Shown: positions 45,643-55,495, numbered from the stretch's first letter. The stretch: DNA of 64,000 nucleotides from Peptoniphilus sp. ING2-D1G (GCA_000952975.1 LM997412.1:434001-498000), one strand, 5' to 3'. Notes: a model not told the origin generated them from the sequence alone. Numbers and translations are program-made.

Positions 45643-46956
45643 TCAGTCAATATACATATTTGGAGCTATAAAGTAGGTGCTTTGAAATCCTCCGATTACG
45701 GATTGTTTTCCTATTCTGACATAGAGGCCTTCAAATTCTTCTTTAAATATATATAGACCTATAACTGCACCGTAATTTTCTAATTCAGCCTTTCCACTTT
45801 CATCGAACTCAACAAACCTAAGCGGTTTTGAATTATAGAATTTTTGATAGATATATTCCTCATTTAGAGCTTCATCCACTATTTTATTCCATTCTTCCTG
45901 CTCGTATTTTTTACCCGGAGCAACACCTGAAGACATATATCCGTCTACGGGTTTGATTATATATTCGTCCTTATGTTGTTTTATTTTTTCGGCAACTTTG
46001 CTGTTTAACATCGCTGTAAAGGGAATATGGTTTTTTATAAATTCTATCTCTTCATCATTTAATATTTCAAAAGTCATTTCATCGTGTAGGACTTTGAAGG
46101 TTTTTTTCTCATGCATTATATGAGTTCTAAAGGAACCCAGCATCATAAATGCATTATCCAAATAAGCTTTGATGAAACTTGTAAGCTCATCGTAATGTTT
46201 CATGAATTCCATTGCCACAAATCTTCTGTATATCAAGTCAATCCTGTAGTCTTTGTACATCAAATGACCATTTTCATAAGTCAGATCTCTTATATCACAT
46301 ATTTCACAGTTATATCCGGCATCGTTATAATAATCCTTGAATATTTTAAAATCTGCGGTAGTAGCCAGCTCAAGAAAATCCACAATGGCAATATTGGGCT
46401 TTTCGTTGTATTTATTTTCGTATATTTCAGTTGATTTTTTTACCCAGGGAGTAAAGAGGTCGATTGTCTTTGCATTGTGCTTTTTATTAAATTCCTTCAT
46501 GGCTTTGGAATTTATGAGGTTTTTTCCGATGATTTTATCTTCATTCATGGCAGCTGTTCCATCGGTATTAAATTCCAAAAACATAAAATCATCTTCGTCA
46601 TCGTAAAACATGTCGTATCTGCATATAGGTACAGCAATATCATATCCGGGATCGTGAAGAATCAATTCCTCAAGTTTTTCAGGAAATTCGAAGAGTTTTC
46701 TGTATTCTTCATTTTCAATATAGTTATTTATGACTTTTTTTGTGATGTTCATCAATGTTTTTGCGATTTTCGAATAATTATCAAATTCTTTTTTTGAATA
46801 AAAATATCCTTGATAGAGATTATTCATTATTTTGCCGTTGTTGTCTTTAAAATCTTTTTTAATTTTTTCAGTTATTTGCAAATAGTCTGCATAGTATTTT
46901 GCAGAATCTTTTTCAATTATTTTATAAAAGTCTTCAACATATATGTCGTTATACAT
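45643..46956 (-). CDS. ATP-grasp ligase of the glutathionylspermidine-synthase type
   Basis: The 437-residue protein resembles the GSP synthase ATP-grasp family: an N-terminal pre-ATP-grasp part, PICRYDMFYDD and FLEFNTDGTAAMNE, a middle NIAIVDFLE region, and the nucleotide-binding end (YIIKPVDGYMSSGVAPG, EYIYQKFYNSKPL). GSP-type ligases form amide bonds to a glutathione-like carboxylate. Here the start overlaps the glutamate-cysteine ligase gene by 8 bases, so the natural inference is that it uses gamma-glutamylcysteine: a glycine acceptor would give glutathione, an amine would give a novel thiol. No spermidine-pathway gene is in the window. Confidence 0.8.
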   Translation of the reverse strand: MYNDIYVEDFYKIIEKDSAKYYADYLQITEKIKKDFKDNNGKIMNNLYQGYFYSKKEFDNYSKIAKTLMNITKKVINNYIENEEYRKLFEFPEKLEELILHDPGYDIAVPICRYDMFYDDEDDFMFLEFNTDGTAAMNEDKIIGKNLINSKAMKEFNKKHNAKTIDLFTPWVKKSTEIYENKYNEKPNIAIVDFLELATTADFKIFKDYYNDAGYNCEICDIRDLTYENGHLMYKDYRIDLIYRRFVAMEFMKHYDELTSFIKAYLDNAFMMLGSFRTHIMHEKKTFKVLHDEMTFEILNDEEIEFIKNHIPFTAMLNSKVAEKIKQHKDEYIIKPVDGYMSSGVAPGKKYEQEEWNKIVDEALNEEYIYQKFYNSKPLRFVEFDESGKAELENYGAVIGLYIFKEEFEGLYVRIGKQSVIGGFQSTYFIAPNMYID

Positions 46957-48244
46957 TTTTCACCTCAACAGTGTTTTTCATAAGCAATTCCTCTATGGAG
47001 TCGTTTTCCAGTTCTTTAAAAAATTTATCATGAGGGGTAAGGGATTGGTTGATTAAATTTTCTAAGGGTTCAAGATATTTTATTTCCATTTCCTCCAGAC
47101 CGCTTTTTGCCATTTCTATAAAAATTTTTGCGTAATCAAGGAATGTTTTACCCATATACAAAGTCTCCAGTCCCATTTCTTCGCTTTCTTCCTTTGCCTT
47201 CATGACTGTGTCGTAGGTTGCATTTTCAAAGATTTCCTTTAGTAGTTCAATATTTTTTTCACTGTAAAACAATCCCTTTACAAGGGCTATTGCGGAAAAG
47301 TTAAGATCGTATTTTACAGAATCAAACATTCTGAATTCAAGATAACTTTTCAGTCTAACATCGGGAAATACAATTGAAAGTGCATGGAATATCAAATCTT
47401 CTCCATCTGCATCAGTAAACAATTCATGTAGTTTTTTACTTTCCGCACTTTTAAGAATACCCTCTTTTTCCAGAAATATAGGAGTGGTGTTTAGAATAAA
47501 ATCCGCATATTTTCCATAGGACATATCCTCATCAAAGGCGATTTTTAAAAGTCCCGACCTTTCATCATCAGTATTTTCCCAAATTTTTTGTCGCAAATTG
47601 TGTTTTTTATATAATTCAGACTCAAACAGGGGAGAATTTTCAAACAAAGTATAGAAAATCGGAGATATTGCAGAGCCGAGGAAGTACTTATCCTTAAAGT
47701 CTTTTTCATCCTCATAATCTATGGCCACTTGTATTGATGCACTGCCCTTCATCATGTTGTGTGCCATTTTGCCCTTTGATTTAAAATGTTCATACATGTA
47801 TCCGTATCTTTTTTTGGGTAAAATTTTTATTTCATCAATTTTTGTACGAGGATGGTAACCCAGACATATGAGGCTTTGATTTTTCTTTTTAAAAACAGGA
47901 AGGACCGTATTCATAAATACAAGGTATTTTTTTTCGAGATTTTGAATGTTTTTTTGCGGGTTCATGCTTAATTCAAATTGAGAACCCGGTTCTGTGGAAA
48001 CAGAAAAATCATCTGCGGTGAATCCCAAGATATATTCCTCATCCATCAAGGGTTTTGCGTGAAATATTTCGCAAATCTCGGCAATGCTTTCACCGACACC
48101 GTTTTTTCCATAATAGGAAACAGTATTAAATGTGTCATTATATATTACAAAATGCTCAAATTCAGCTCCTATACGGAATTTGTCCCTTGTAGTTTCTCCC
48201 TTTTTAAAATAATTTATTATTTGTTCCTTTGCTTTTTTTATCAT
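46949..48244 (-). CDS. gshA: Glutamate--cysteine ligase (GCS2-like)
   Basis: ATP-dependent enzyme joining glutamate gamma-carboxyl to cysteine, 431 residues. The N-terminus has GAEFEHFVIYN, then FSVSTEPGSQFELSMNP, GYHPRT, YMYEHFKSKGKMAHNMMKGSASIQVAIDYED, and EFRMFDSV, matching the plant/alpha-proteobacterial type of GCL rather than the GshAB fusion usual in Firmicutes. The gene is first in a two-gene unit with the ATP-grasp ligase. GGAGGC is its ribosome binding site. Together they would give the cell a gamma-glutamyl thiol. Confidence 0.9.
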   Translation of the reverse strand: MIKKAKEQIINYFKKGETTRDKFRIGAEFEHFVIYNDTFNTVSYYGKNGVGESIAEICEIFHAKPLMDEEYILGFTADDFSVSTEPGSQFELSMNPQKNIQNLEKKYLVFMNTVLPVFKKKNQSLICLGYHPRTKIDEIKILPKKRYGYMYEHFKSKGKMAHNMMKGSASIQVAIDYEDEKDFKDKYFLGSAISPIFYTLFENSPLFESELYKKHNLRQKIWENTDDERSGLLKIAFDEDMSYGKYADFILNTTPIFLEKEGILKSAESKKLHELFTDADGEDLIFHALSIVFPDVRLKSYLEFRMFDSVKYDLNFSAIALVKGLFYSEKNIELLKEIFENATYDTVMKAKEESEEMGLETLYMGKTFLDYAKIFIEMAKSGLEEMEIKYLEPLENLINQSLTPHDKFFKELENDSIEELLMKNTVEVKNV

Positions 48245-48320
48245 AATAAAGCCTCCAGTCTTTAGTTAATATATAAAATTATACCCACCTAATCGGTATA
48301 TTATTCTGTACTAAAAACAA

Positions 48321-48344
48321 AAAACAAAGCCGAAACTTTGTTTT
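48321..48344 (-). terminator. Terminator overlapping the zinc-ribbon gene stop
   Basis: On the minus strand AAAACAAAG pairs with CTTTGTTTT around TTTCGG, then TTGTTTTT. The stem begins inside the stop codon of the gene ending at 48343. Confidence 0.75.
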
Positions 48345-50097
48345 ATTGAGTGATGACAAGATTAGCTATTATGAAAAAGATTTTTGAAATAAATTCAACT
48401 ATCAAAAATGCTATGATGTACCAAGCGATGAAATCCAGTTTCCTTTCATATTTAAGCTGTTCCCAATATAGGGACACAGCAATTGTAACTGAAAGCAAGC
48501 TTACAAATATCATAGCTACCGGAAGAGAGGTCAGTGCACTTATTAAATTGAAATTGAAAAATCCGTTCCAAGGTGAAAATATGAAAGCTATCAAAAGAAA
48601 GAATTCACATACCATAAAATTAAAGAGAGATAGCGATAATATTTCTTTTCTATCAGTTTCCATCCAAGCTTTATCTGTTGTAACCTTCAGAGCCATAAAA
48701 TATTGAACCATCTTAAATATCAACTTCGCTATGCAAAGGAAAATAAGAGCACCGGTTATTTTTCTTTCGGCGATGAATATAGGTGAAATTGAGGCTGCAG
48801 CTCCAAGCAGAAATACTGTAAGATTAAGGTTGGAGGAAAAAATTGATTTAAGATTTATATAAGCTTCATTTATGGATGAAAATATCCCGTTGTAAAAAGC
48901 CTTTGATTCTGTCGGATTTTCCGTTGAATAAATTTTTTCCTTTGGATTTTTATCACGTTCGTTTATTGTTATCTCTTGTTTTTCAAGTTCCGCTTGAGGA
49001 ATTTCCGAAGAGATTTTTGTTTCCTTTGAAGTTTCAGGGACATTAACCTCTTTAAGTGTTTTTTTATTTTCGGTTTCTTCGACTTTTTGAGTATTTTTTT
49101 CTCTTATCTGTTCAACCTCGGGATGTTTTGAACTCAGAGATTTTTTTAAGTTTTCAAATTTTTTTCTTATGGAAAGCTTAAGATCCGAAGGGTTCTCTTC
49201 AGGAATAGGTTCATCGACAGTTTTTTGTTTATTTAACTCGGAGTTTACTAAATCCGTGAAATCTTTGTAATTGTAAGACTTCGAATATTTTTTTTCAACA
49301 TAATTTTTATGTTCGGCAATGGGCATGTCGAAGTTTTTTTTGTTTTCATCAAAAATTATGTTCGTATTTAAATCCTCAATTTTTTCAATAGAGTTTTTTG
49401 AAGGTTCCGACTTTTTGAGCTCTTTTTTGGCAACGGTGGAAGAAAGCGCATCTTCAATATCCTTAAGGGGAATATCCATAGTGTTTTCCATGGTAGTGGG
49501 CACGGTTGTAGTAGTAGCGATTTTTACATCCTTTTTCTTTTTATCCACGCTCTCGTTGTCAAAATTTTCGAATATGGAATATTCGTCATCATCTTCATTG
49601 ATAAAATCTCTCCAGATTTCTTTAAGTGATTTTTTCCCCTTAGCTTTATCCGAAGTGCTATCTTCTGATTTTTCAAGATTTTTGTCAAGGGAAGAAGTTT
49701 CCTTAGATGAAGATTTAGTTGGGACATCAGAGTCTTTTTTAAATTTATGTTCGGATTTGATTTGAGAAAGATCTTGAATTTCTTCATCAAAAAATTGTTC
49801 AGGGCCTTGTACATTTTCGCCCGGTTTATTTAAATTTGTTTTGTATTTGTTGATGTTTTGTGAAATTTTTTTGTCAACCTCATCAATTATGTCCTTTAAG
49901 TCGCTGGTGTTGTCTATGTCGGTTAAATTTTTCTTAGGTTTAAAAATTATTGTAGATTGATCAAAATTTTTCTTAGTTTCAGTGGGTTTGGCATCGTCAT
50001 TGGTTATTATTACTTTTACATTTTTGAGATTTTTTCCGCAAACTTTGCAGTAATTATCCTCTGCTGAAACCTTATTGCCACAATTAGGACAAAACAT
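48343..50097 (-). CDS. Zinc-ribbon protein with long disordered linker and membrane C-terminus
   Basis: I recognise only the architecture. The 584 residues open with a zinc ribbon (MFCPNCGNKVSAEDNYCKVCGKNL), continue with about 400 residues of charged, Ser/Lys/Glu-rich, low-complexity sequence, and end with about five membrane segments (roughly 440-584). Firmicute zinc-ribbon membrane proteins of this layout are often linked to envelope stress, but nothing here proves that. ATG 50097 is preferred to GTG 50106, since GAAGGTG is its ribosome binding site. It is a single-gene unit. Confidence 0.82.
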   Translation of the reverse strand: MFCPNCGNKVSAEDNYCKVCGKNLKNVKVIITNDDAKPTETKKNFDQSTIIFKPKKNLTDIDNTSDLKDIIDEVDKKISQNINKYKTNLNKPGENVQGPEQFFDEEIQDLSQIKSEHKFKKDSDVPTKSSSKETSSLDKNLEKSEDSTSDKAKGKKSLKEIWRDFINEDDDEYSIFENFDNESVDKKKKDVKIATTTTVPTTMENTMDIPLKDIEDALSSTVAKKELKKSEPSKNSIEKIEDLNTNIIFDENKKNFDMPIAEHKNYVEKKYSKSYNYKDFTDLVNSELNKQKTVDEPIPEENPSDLKLSIRKKFENLKKSLSSKHPEVEQIREKNTQKVEETENKKTLKEVNVPETSKETKISSEIPQAELEKQEITINERDKNPKEKIYSTENPTESKAFYNGIFSSINEAYINLKSIFSSNLNLTVFLLGAAASISPIFIAERKITGALIFLCIAKLIFKMVQYFMALKVTTDKAWMETDRKEILSLSLFNFMVCEFFLLIAFIFSPWNGFFNFNLISALTSLPVAMIFVSLLSVTIAVSLYWEQLKYERKLDFIAWYIIAFLIVEFISKIFFIIANLVITQ

Positions 50098-50190
50098 TTT
50101 GTTCACCTTCTTAGTTCGGTGTAGTTACCGTATTTGTATAAATTATAGCATAAAAAATATGTATGCTCTATAAAATTAAAATACAATATT

Positions 50191-50218
50191 AAAAAAGGAG
50201 GCATTTGCCTCCTTTTTT
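50191..50218. terminator. Bidirectional terminator
   Basis: AAAAAAGGAGGC (50191-50202), ATTT loop, GCCTCCTTTTTT (50207-50218): a perfect 12-base stem with A and T tracts. Serves the lipoprotein gene on the minus strand. Confidence 0.9.
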
Positions 50219-50236
50219 AATAAATATTATTTTAAA

Positions 50237-50521
50237 TTATTGAGCAGATTCTTCAGTTGTGTTTTCTTCAGGAGCTTCTGTAGTGTTATCAGTAGTTTCT
50301 TCTGTTGTAGTGTTGTTTGTAGCTTCTTCAGTTGTATTTTCTTCAGGAGCTTCTGCAGCGTTGTTTGTAGTTTCTTCTACTGTAGTGTTATTTGCGGGTT
50401 CTTCTACTGTAGTGTTATTTGCGGGTTCTTCTTCGGCAGGAGCATTTCCGCCACTACATGCCACTAAACCGAACATGAGAGTTCCAATAGTTGCTACGCT
50501 TAATAATTTTTTTAAATTCAT
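50237..50521 (-). CDS. Repeat-rich acidic lipoprotein
   Basis: A 94-residue protein: signal peptide with lipobox FGLVACSGG (Cys near 21), then a tail of only Glu, Thr, Asn, Ala, Pro and a few others. The tail has EEPANNTTV twice in a row, and larger 25-residue units containing EAPEENTTEE. No globular domain is possible; it is likely a flexible, strongly acidic cell-surface tether. The start at 50521 follows GGAGG. Copy number could vary between strains. A gene without homologs in function that I know. Confidence 0.82.
   Translation of the reverse strand: MNLKKLLSVATIGTLMFGLVACSGGNAPAEEEPANNTTVEEPANNTTVEETTNNAAEAPEENTTEEATNNTTTEETTDNTTEAPEENTTEESAQ
50372..50425 (-). repeat. Two perfect 27-bp tandem repeats in the lipoprotein gene
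   Basis: Copies at 50372-50398 and 50399-50425 are identical and in frame, encoding EEPANNTTV twice. A second, less perfect repeat with a 75-base period spans about 50251-50370 (the CTTCAGTTGT blocks begin at 50251 and 50326). Confidence 0.9.
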
Positions 50522-50661
50522 GTTAAAACCTCCATATATTAACAATATAATTTGTAAATTAATATTTACATAAATATACTATAGGTCTTTATTGTGAAAA
50601 ACATGTGTGTAACAGGTTAAAAATTTTTGAAGATTTAAAGGGTTATTAATTTAACATGAGA

Positions 50662-50670
50662 TGCTATAAT
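50662..50670 (+). promoter_or_regulatory. Extended -10 promoter of dnaX
   Basis: TGCTATAAT (TG at 50662, TATAAT 50665-50670), then GAGGTGAA (50677-50684) and ATG 50688. Very short leader. Confidence 0.6.
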
Positions 50671-50687
50671 AGATATGAGGTGAAAAA

Positions 50688-52361
50688 ATGTATCAAGCAC
50701 TTTATAGAAAGTACAGGTCCAAGACCTTTGAAGAGTTGGTGGGTCAGGACAGTATAACAAAATCTCTTAAAAATCAAATATCAAAACTCGAAATATCTCA
50801 CGCCTATATTTTTTCAGGTACAAGAGGAACGGGAAAAACCTCCGCTGCCAAGATTTTTGCAAAGGCGGTCAACTGTCTAAACCCGAAAAATGGTGACCCT
50901 TGTAATGAGTGTGAGAATTGCAGGGCAATAGCTGAGGACAGGGCAATAGATGTAATCGAGATGGATGCCGCTTCAAACAACGGTGTTGACGATATAAGAG
51001 AACTGAAGGAAAAGGTAGTTTATCCACCTCAAAGCTTAAAATACAAGGTATATATAATAGATGAAGTTCACATGCTTTCAAAGGGAGCCTTTAATGCGCT
51101 TTTAAAAATTTTAGAAGAGCCTCCCTCTCATTTAATATTTATTTTGGCAACGACAGAACTTGAAAAAATACCCTCAACAATTTTGTCAAGAGCTCAAAAA
51201 TTTAATTTCAAGAGAATTGACAAGAGAATAATCATTGAAAATCTAAAGAGAATAACCGAACTTGAAGGGAAAGAATGCACCGATGAGGTCTATAAGTTAA
51301 TTGCAAACAACTCGGACGGGGCTATGAGAGATGCGCTTTCGATTTTGGATCAGCTTTTTTCTCTTGAAAAAAATGTTATCGATTATGATTCGGCAATTGA
51401 AGTTTTAGGGATATCCTCCGATAAAATAATACTTGAGCTGGTGAAGGCACTATTAGATAAGGACTTGAAGAAAGCCATGGAAAACCTAAATGCAGTTTAT
51501 AAAGAAGGCAAGGATATAAGCATTCTAATAACGGATTTAGTATCGAGATTTAGGGATTTAATGGTGCTGAAAATGGTAAAAGAACCGGGCGAAATGGTTT
51601 TGATAAATAACTTTAACGAATACAAAGAGCTTTCAGAAAACATAGACATAGATGAAATTATTTTCATCATAAAGACTTTAAATGAATGCTTAGTAAATGT
51701 AAAATATGCTCAGGATAAAAGAGTGGTTTTAGAGATGAGCATTATTAAAATCACCGATGCATATGAAAATAACTTGAAAGAGCGAATTGAAAACATCGAA
51801 AATTACATCTATGGCAAGGATTTTAATCGTGAAGATATACCGAAAACTCTTCAAAAAGTTAAAAAGCCTTCTTCCAACACCGTTAAAGAAACCGCAAATA
51901 CAGAAGAATTAAAGGGAGAAAGCGCCGAAAATACTTCCGTGGATAAAATTGCAGCAGAAGAAACTCCTGCACAGGAAGAAGAAACAAAGCAATATTATAA
52001 AGCTGATAAAGATGATATAATGGATGATGAGTTAAATTCAAACAAGATAAAATCCGACTGGAATAATATATTGATAGAATTTAAAAAAAAAGGTCGTGTA
52101 AACATACCTATTTTGTTGAGTTCAGGACGAGTTGAAGACTATAACAATCAAACTCTTGTAATTGAATTTGAAAAGTCGGACAGTTTTAAGTACAAGGCAA
52201 TTTCCGATGAAGATAATATAGCCTTTATTGAAGATTTTTTAAATAATTACTACAATAAGGAAATAAAGGTAAGATTTACTTTAAATGAGGACAGAGAAAA
52301 AGAAACTGCAATCGAAAAATTGGAAGAATTATTTGGAAAAGACAATATAAATAGAATTTAG
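50688..52361 (+). CDS. dnaX: DNA polymerase III subunits gamma/tau
   Basis: Clamp-loader ATPase, 557 residues. Walker A is [10 protein letters not shown] (about 43-52), the zinc module has Cys in [17 protein letters not shown], Walker B is [10 protein letters not shown], and the SRC-like sensor is ILSRAQKF. A linker rich in Glu/Thr (about 395-445) precedes the C-terminal tau domain. At codons 466-468 there is an A9 run (52083-52091): loss of one A would end the protein after residue 470, gain of one after 482. This resembles slip sites that yield the short gamma form elsewhere. It leads the dnaX-ebfC-recR unit. Confidence 0.97.
   Translation: MYQALYRKYRSKTFEELVGQDSITKSLKNQISKLEISHAYIFSGTRGTGKTSAAKIFAKAVNCLNPKNGDPCNECENCRAIAEDRAIDVIEMDAASNNGVDDIRELKEKVVYPPQSLKYKVYIIDEVHMLSKGAFNALLKILEEPPSHLIFILATTELEKIPSTILSRAQKFNFKRIDKRIIIENLKRITELEGKECTDEVYKLIANNSDGAMRDALSILDQLFSLEKNVIDYDSAIEVLGISSDKIILELVKALLDKDLKKAMENLNAVYKEGKDISILITDLVSRFRDLMVLKMVKEPGEMVLINNFNEYKELSENIDIDEIIFIIKTLNECLVNVKYAQDKRVVLEMSIIKITDAYENNLKERIENIENYIYGKDFNREDIPKTLQKVKKPSSNTVKETANTEELKGESAENTSVDKIAAEETPAQEEETKQYYKADKDDIMDDELNSNKIKSDWNNILIEFKKKGRVNIPILLSSGRVEDYNNQTLVIEFEKSDSFKYKAISDEDNIAFIEDFLNNYYNKEIKVRFTLNEDREKETAIEKLEELFGKDNINRI
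52083..52091 (+). other. A9 homopolymer in dnaX (candidate slippage site)
   Basis: Nine A bases after TTT in frame (Phe465, Lys466-468). A deletion reads KKKVV then TAA. An insertion or -1 shift reads 14 more residues, then TGA. Both outcomes remove the last 75 to 87 residues of tau. Confidence 0.55.
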
Positions 52362-52369
52362 GAGGAATT

Positions 52370-52708
52370 ATGGCTAAAGGATTTCAAGGATTTCCCAAGG
52401 GTGGAAATATGAACAATATGATGAAACAAGTTCAAAAATTGCAAAAGCAAATGGAAGACATGCAGGAAAATTTAAAACAACAGGAAGTAGAAGCAAATGC
52501 CGGCGGAGGAGCTGTTAAGGCTGTAGTAAACGGAAATAAAGAATTAATAAGAATAGAAATAGATAAAGATGTAGTAGATCCCGATGATGTGGAAATGTTG
52601 CAGGATTTAGTGGTAGCAGCCGTAAATGAAGCATTGAGAACTGCAGAACAAAAGATGAACAGTGAAATGAGCAAACTCACCGGCGGATTAAACATTCCGG
52701 GGCTGTAA
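52370..52708 (+). CDS. Nucleoid-associated protein, YbaB/EbfC family
   Basis: DNA-binding protein of 112 residues that usually sits between dnaX and recR. The Met/Gln/Lys-rich N-terminal helix ([20 protein letters not shown]), then [15 protein letters not shown] and [21 protein letters not shown], are typical. GGAGGAAT precedes the ATG, 8 bases after dnaX. It forms dimers and binds DNA without strong sequence preference in E. coli. Confidence 0.96.
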   Translation: MAKGFQGFPKGGNMNNMMKQVQKLQKQMEDMQENLKQQEVEANAGGGAVKAVVNGNKELIRIEIDKDVVDPDDVEMLQDLVVAAVNEALRTAEQKMNSEMSKLTGGLNIPGL

Positions 52709-52710
52709 TC

Positions 52711-53310
52711 ATGAAAAACAGAGCAGGATCTATAGAAAAACTAATCAGACAACTTTCAAAACTTCCGGGAATAGGCACTAAGACAGCTCAAAGGCTTGCA
52801 TACCATATTATAGATTTAGACATAAATGAAGTTGAAGAATTATCTGAATCTATAGTAAATGCAAAAAAAAATATAAAGAAATGTAGCATTTGTGCCAATT
52901 TTACCGATGCAGACCCATGTGAAATCTGCAATGATGAAAAAAGAGATGTATCAACTATTTGCGTTGTGGAGTATCCGAAGGATGTAGAGGCCATGGAAGG
53001 AGCTAACTGCTATCATGGACTTTATCATGTTTTGCACGGGACACTTTCTCCTTCAAGGGGAATAGTGGCAGGAGATTTAACAATTAGACAATTGCTTGCA
53101 AGACTTGGCAATAAAGATGTCAAGGAAGTTATAATCGCAACCAATCCTACAGTTGACGGGGAAACCACGGCATTGTTTTTGGCAAAAACCTTGGAACAAA
53201 TCCCAATAAAAGTAACAAGAATCGGATATGGACTTCCTGTTGGAGGAGATTTGGAATATTACGATGAACTTACAATAACCACGGCGATGGAAAACAGAAG
53301 GGAATTTTAA
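52711..53310 (+). CDS. recR: Recombination mediator RecR
   Basis: Loads RecA with RecFO at gaps, 199 residues. It has the helix-hairpin-helix N-terminus (LPGIGTKTAQRLAYHI), zinc finger (CSICANFTDADPCEIC), TOPRIM domain (TICVVEYPKDVEAME) and the YGLPVGGDLEYYDELT C-terminus. The start codon lies 2 bases after ebfC. This standard dnaX-ebfC-recR order is conserved across Firmicutes. Confidence 0.98.
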   Translation: MKNRAGSIEKLIRQLSKLPGIGTKTAQRLAYHIIDLDINEVEELSESIVNAKKNIKKCSICANFTDADPCEICNDEKRDVSTICVVEYPKDVEAMEGANCYHGLYHVLHGTLSPSRGIVAGDLTIRQLLARLGNKDVKEVIIATNPTVDGETTALFLAKTLEQIPIKVTRIGYGLPVGGDLEYYDELTITTAMENRREF

Positions 53311-53355
53311 GCAAAACCTTAAAAGGAGTTTGCTTTATTGTGAAATAACAAGGTT

Positions 53356-53405
53356 TACGGATACCCACCCGATGCTATGCATCCTTTAAGGGTGGTATTC
53401 TTATT
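53356..53405 (+). terminator. Terminator after recR
   Basis: ATACCCACCC pairs with GGGTGGTAT (about 53392-53400), with an inner GATGC/GCATC hairpin. A T-rich stretch follows. The outer stem has one bulged base. Confidence 0.75.
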
Positions 53406-53509
53406 TTTTAGTGTTGATATACATTAAACTCGTAAAAATGGGTATATATATGCAAATAGCATACTTTATATGCTGTGATTTATATTTTATTGAGAAGGGA
53501 AGTGTTTAA

Positions 53510-55495
53510 TTGTTTTTTGACGAAGATAAAAATGAAAAAAAAGATAACAAAAAAGGATCGGGGAATTTTAATAACAATCCGATGATAATATATTATATAT
53601 TGGCAATAATTTTGATGTTTTCAGTACCATATTTTACAAGACAAAAACTCATAAATCCAAACGACGTAAAAGTGGTAGATTACAGTACGTTTTTGGATAT
53701 TGCCGAAAAGGGAAATATGTCAAAGGTACATGTTCTTGAAAAAGAAATACTTTTTGAGGCAAAGGAAGGAAATGAAGTAAAGAAATACAAAACATCGAGT
53801 TTTAATGATCCCAATCTTCCGAATTTTCTTCATGAGAAGGGAATTCAATTTGACAGAGAGTATCCTCCGGAATTAAATCCCTTTGTGGGAATGCTGATAT
53901 CCTTTGGTTCAACGGTGTTGATGTTGGTAGTTGTGTGGTGGATTTTCTCAAAAATAGTCATGAAGCGATTCGGTGGTGATGGTGGAGTAGGACCGATGAG
54001 TTTCGGAAAGAGCAATGCCAAAATTTATGTCCAATCCACAGATGGAATAACCTTTGATAATGTAGCGGGTCAAGACGAGGCGAAGGAAGCTCTGACTGAA
54101 ATTGTAGATTTTTTGCACAATCCTAAAAAATATACAAATATCGGAGCGAAACTTCCAAAGGGAGCCTTGCTCGTAGGACCTCCGGGAACGGGGAAAACCC
54201 TTCTTGCAAAGGCGGTTGCCGGAGAAGCCAATGTTCCTTTCTTTTCAATTTCGGGTTCTGAATTTGTTGAAATGTTTGTAGGGCTTGGAGCTGCGAAGGT
54301 AAGGGATTTATTTAAGCAAGCTCAGGAAAAAGCACCCTGTATAGTATTTATAGATGAAATAGACACCATAGGTAAAAAACGTGACGGCTCAGGCTTTGGC
54401 GGAAATGACGAAAGAGAACAAACTTTAAACCAACTTTTGTCGGAAATGGACGGTTTTGAGGGCAAGTCGGGAGTTGTAATACTGGCAGCTACAAATAGAC
54501 CGGAAACCCTTGACCCTGCACTTTTAAGACCGGGGAGATTTGACAGGAGAGTTCCCGTTGAACTGCCGGATTTAGCAGGCAGAACTGCAATACTTAAAGT
54601 TCATGCGGAAAAAATAAAAAGAGATTCGGATATAGATTATGCGCAAATAGCAAGGGCAACGGCAGGAGCATCGGGAGCCGACCTCGCAAACATGATAAAC
54701 GAAGCGGCATTAAGGGCTGTAAGAGAAGGCAGAGATAAAATGACCCAGAGAGATATTGAAGAATCCGTAGAAGTGGTACTTGCCGGATACGAGAGGAAAA
54801 ATGCTGTTATTTCCCCAAAGGAAAAGGAAATAATAGCCTATCACGAAGTTGGTCACGCCTTAGTTGCTGCAAAACAAACGGACTCGGCACCTGTCCATAA
54901 AATAACCATCGTTCCCAGGACATCGGGGGCATTGGGATACACCATGCAAGTGGATGAAGAAGAAAAATTCCTCATGTCAAGAGATGATTTGTTCAATAAA
55001 ATCGTGACACTCACAGGAGGAAGATCTGCGGAAGAATTGATTTTTAACAAGAGAACATCAGGAGCATCAAACGACATTGAACAAGCTACAAAGATAGCAA
55101 AGGCTATGGTCACAAGGTTTGGAATGACAGATGAGTTCGGATTTGTAGCCCTTGGAAGTCAAACCAACAAATACTTGGGTGGAGATATGTCACTTAGTTG
55201 TTCCTCTGAAACTGAAGCGAAAATCGATGCGGAAGTAAAGAGAATTATTGATAAAGCTCATGAAAAAGCCATAAACATATTAAAGGAAAACATAAATGCC
55301 CTTCATGAAATATCAGCCTTTCTTCTGAAGGAGGAAACAATTACGGGAGAACAATTCATGAAACTTTTAGAAAAAAATGACGAGCCTGCGAAGCCTATTG
55401 AATTAGCAAATTCATCGTCGGAAGAGGTTATAGAACTGTCTCAATCCGATAAAAGTGAAGAAACAGATGAAGCGCCAAGTACAGAAACAGAATAA
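53510..55495 (+). CDS. ftsH: ATP-dependent zinc metalloprotease FtsH
   Basis: Membrane-bound AAA+ protease of 661 residues. Two membrane segments (about 25-42 and 125-148) flank the extracellular part; then the AAA domain (Walker [10 protein letters not shown], Walker [15 protein letters not shown] region [19 protein letters not shown]) and the M41 protease with HEVGH. The start is a TTG at 53510 behind AGAAGGGA; no ATG exists upstream in frame before stops. The tail is acidic. It degrades misfolded membrane and some soluble proteins. Confidence 0.97.
   Translation: MFFDEDKNEKKDNKKGSGNFNNNPMIIYYILAIILMFSVPYFTRQKLINPNDVKVVDYSTFLDIAEKGNMSKVHVLEKEILFEAKEGNEVKKYKTSSFNDPNLPNFLHEKGIQFDREYPPELNPFVGMLISFGSTVLMLVVVWWIFSKIVMKRFGGDGGVGPMSFGKSNAKIYVQSTDGITFDNVAGQDEAKEALTEIVDFLHNPKKYTNIGAKLPKGALLVGPPGTGKTLLAKAVAGEANVPFFSISGSEFVEMFVGLGAAKVRDLFKQAQEKAPCIVFIDEIDTIGKKRDGSGFGGNDEREQTLNQLLSEMDGFEGKSGVVILAATNRPETLDPALLRPGRFDRRVPVELPDLAGRTAILKVHAEKIKRDSDIDYAQIARATAGASGADLANMINEAALRAVREGRDKMTQRDIEESVEVVLAGYERKNAVISPKEKEIIAYHEVGHALVAAKQTDSAPVHKITIVPRTSGALGYTMQVDEEEKFLMSRDDLFNKIVTLTGGRSAEELIFNKRTSGASNDIEQATKIAKAMVTRFGMTDEFGFVALGSQTNKYLGGDMSLSCSSETEAKIDAEVKRIIDKAHEKAINILKENINALHEISAFLLKEETITGEQFMKLLEKNDEPAKPIELANSSSEEVIELSQSDKSEETDEAPSTETE

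Noticed and set aside
46111..46797. Several plus-strand frames over the ATP-grasp gene
   Set aside because: Shadow frames opposite an intact, motif-bearing gene; none has a ribosome binding site.
49319..49765. 148-residue plus-strand frame inside the zinc-ribbon gene
   Set aside because: Mirror of the low-complexity linker; no start signals, and the minus frame is complete with a zinc ribbon and membrane segments.
50240..50573. Ser/Val- and Ser/Cys-rich frames opposite the lipoprotein
   Set aside because: They are antisense shadows of the repeat tail, made open by the repeated codons; signal peptide, lipobox and ribosome binding site support the minus strand.
50546..50687. SRP RNA (ffs/scr) upstream of dnaX
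   Set aside because: It is often found near dnaX in Firmicutes, but this gap is too short and shows only a promoter and ribosome binding site.
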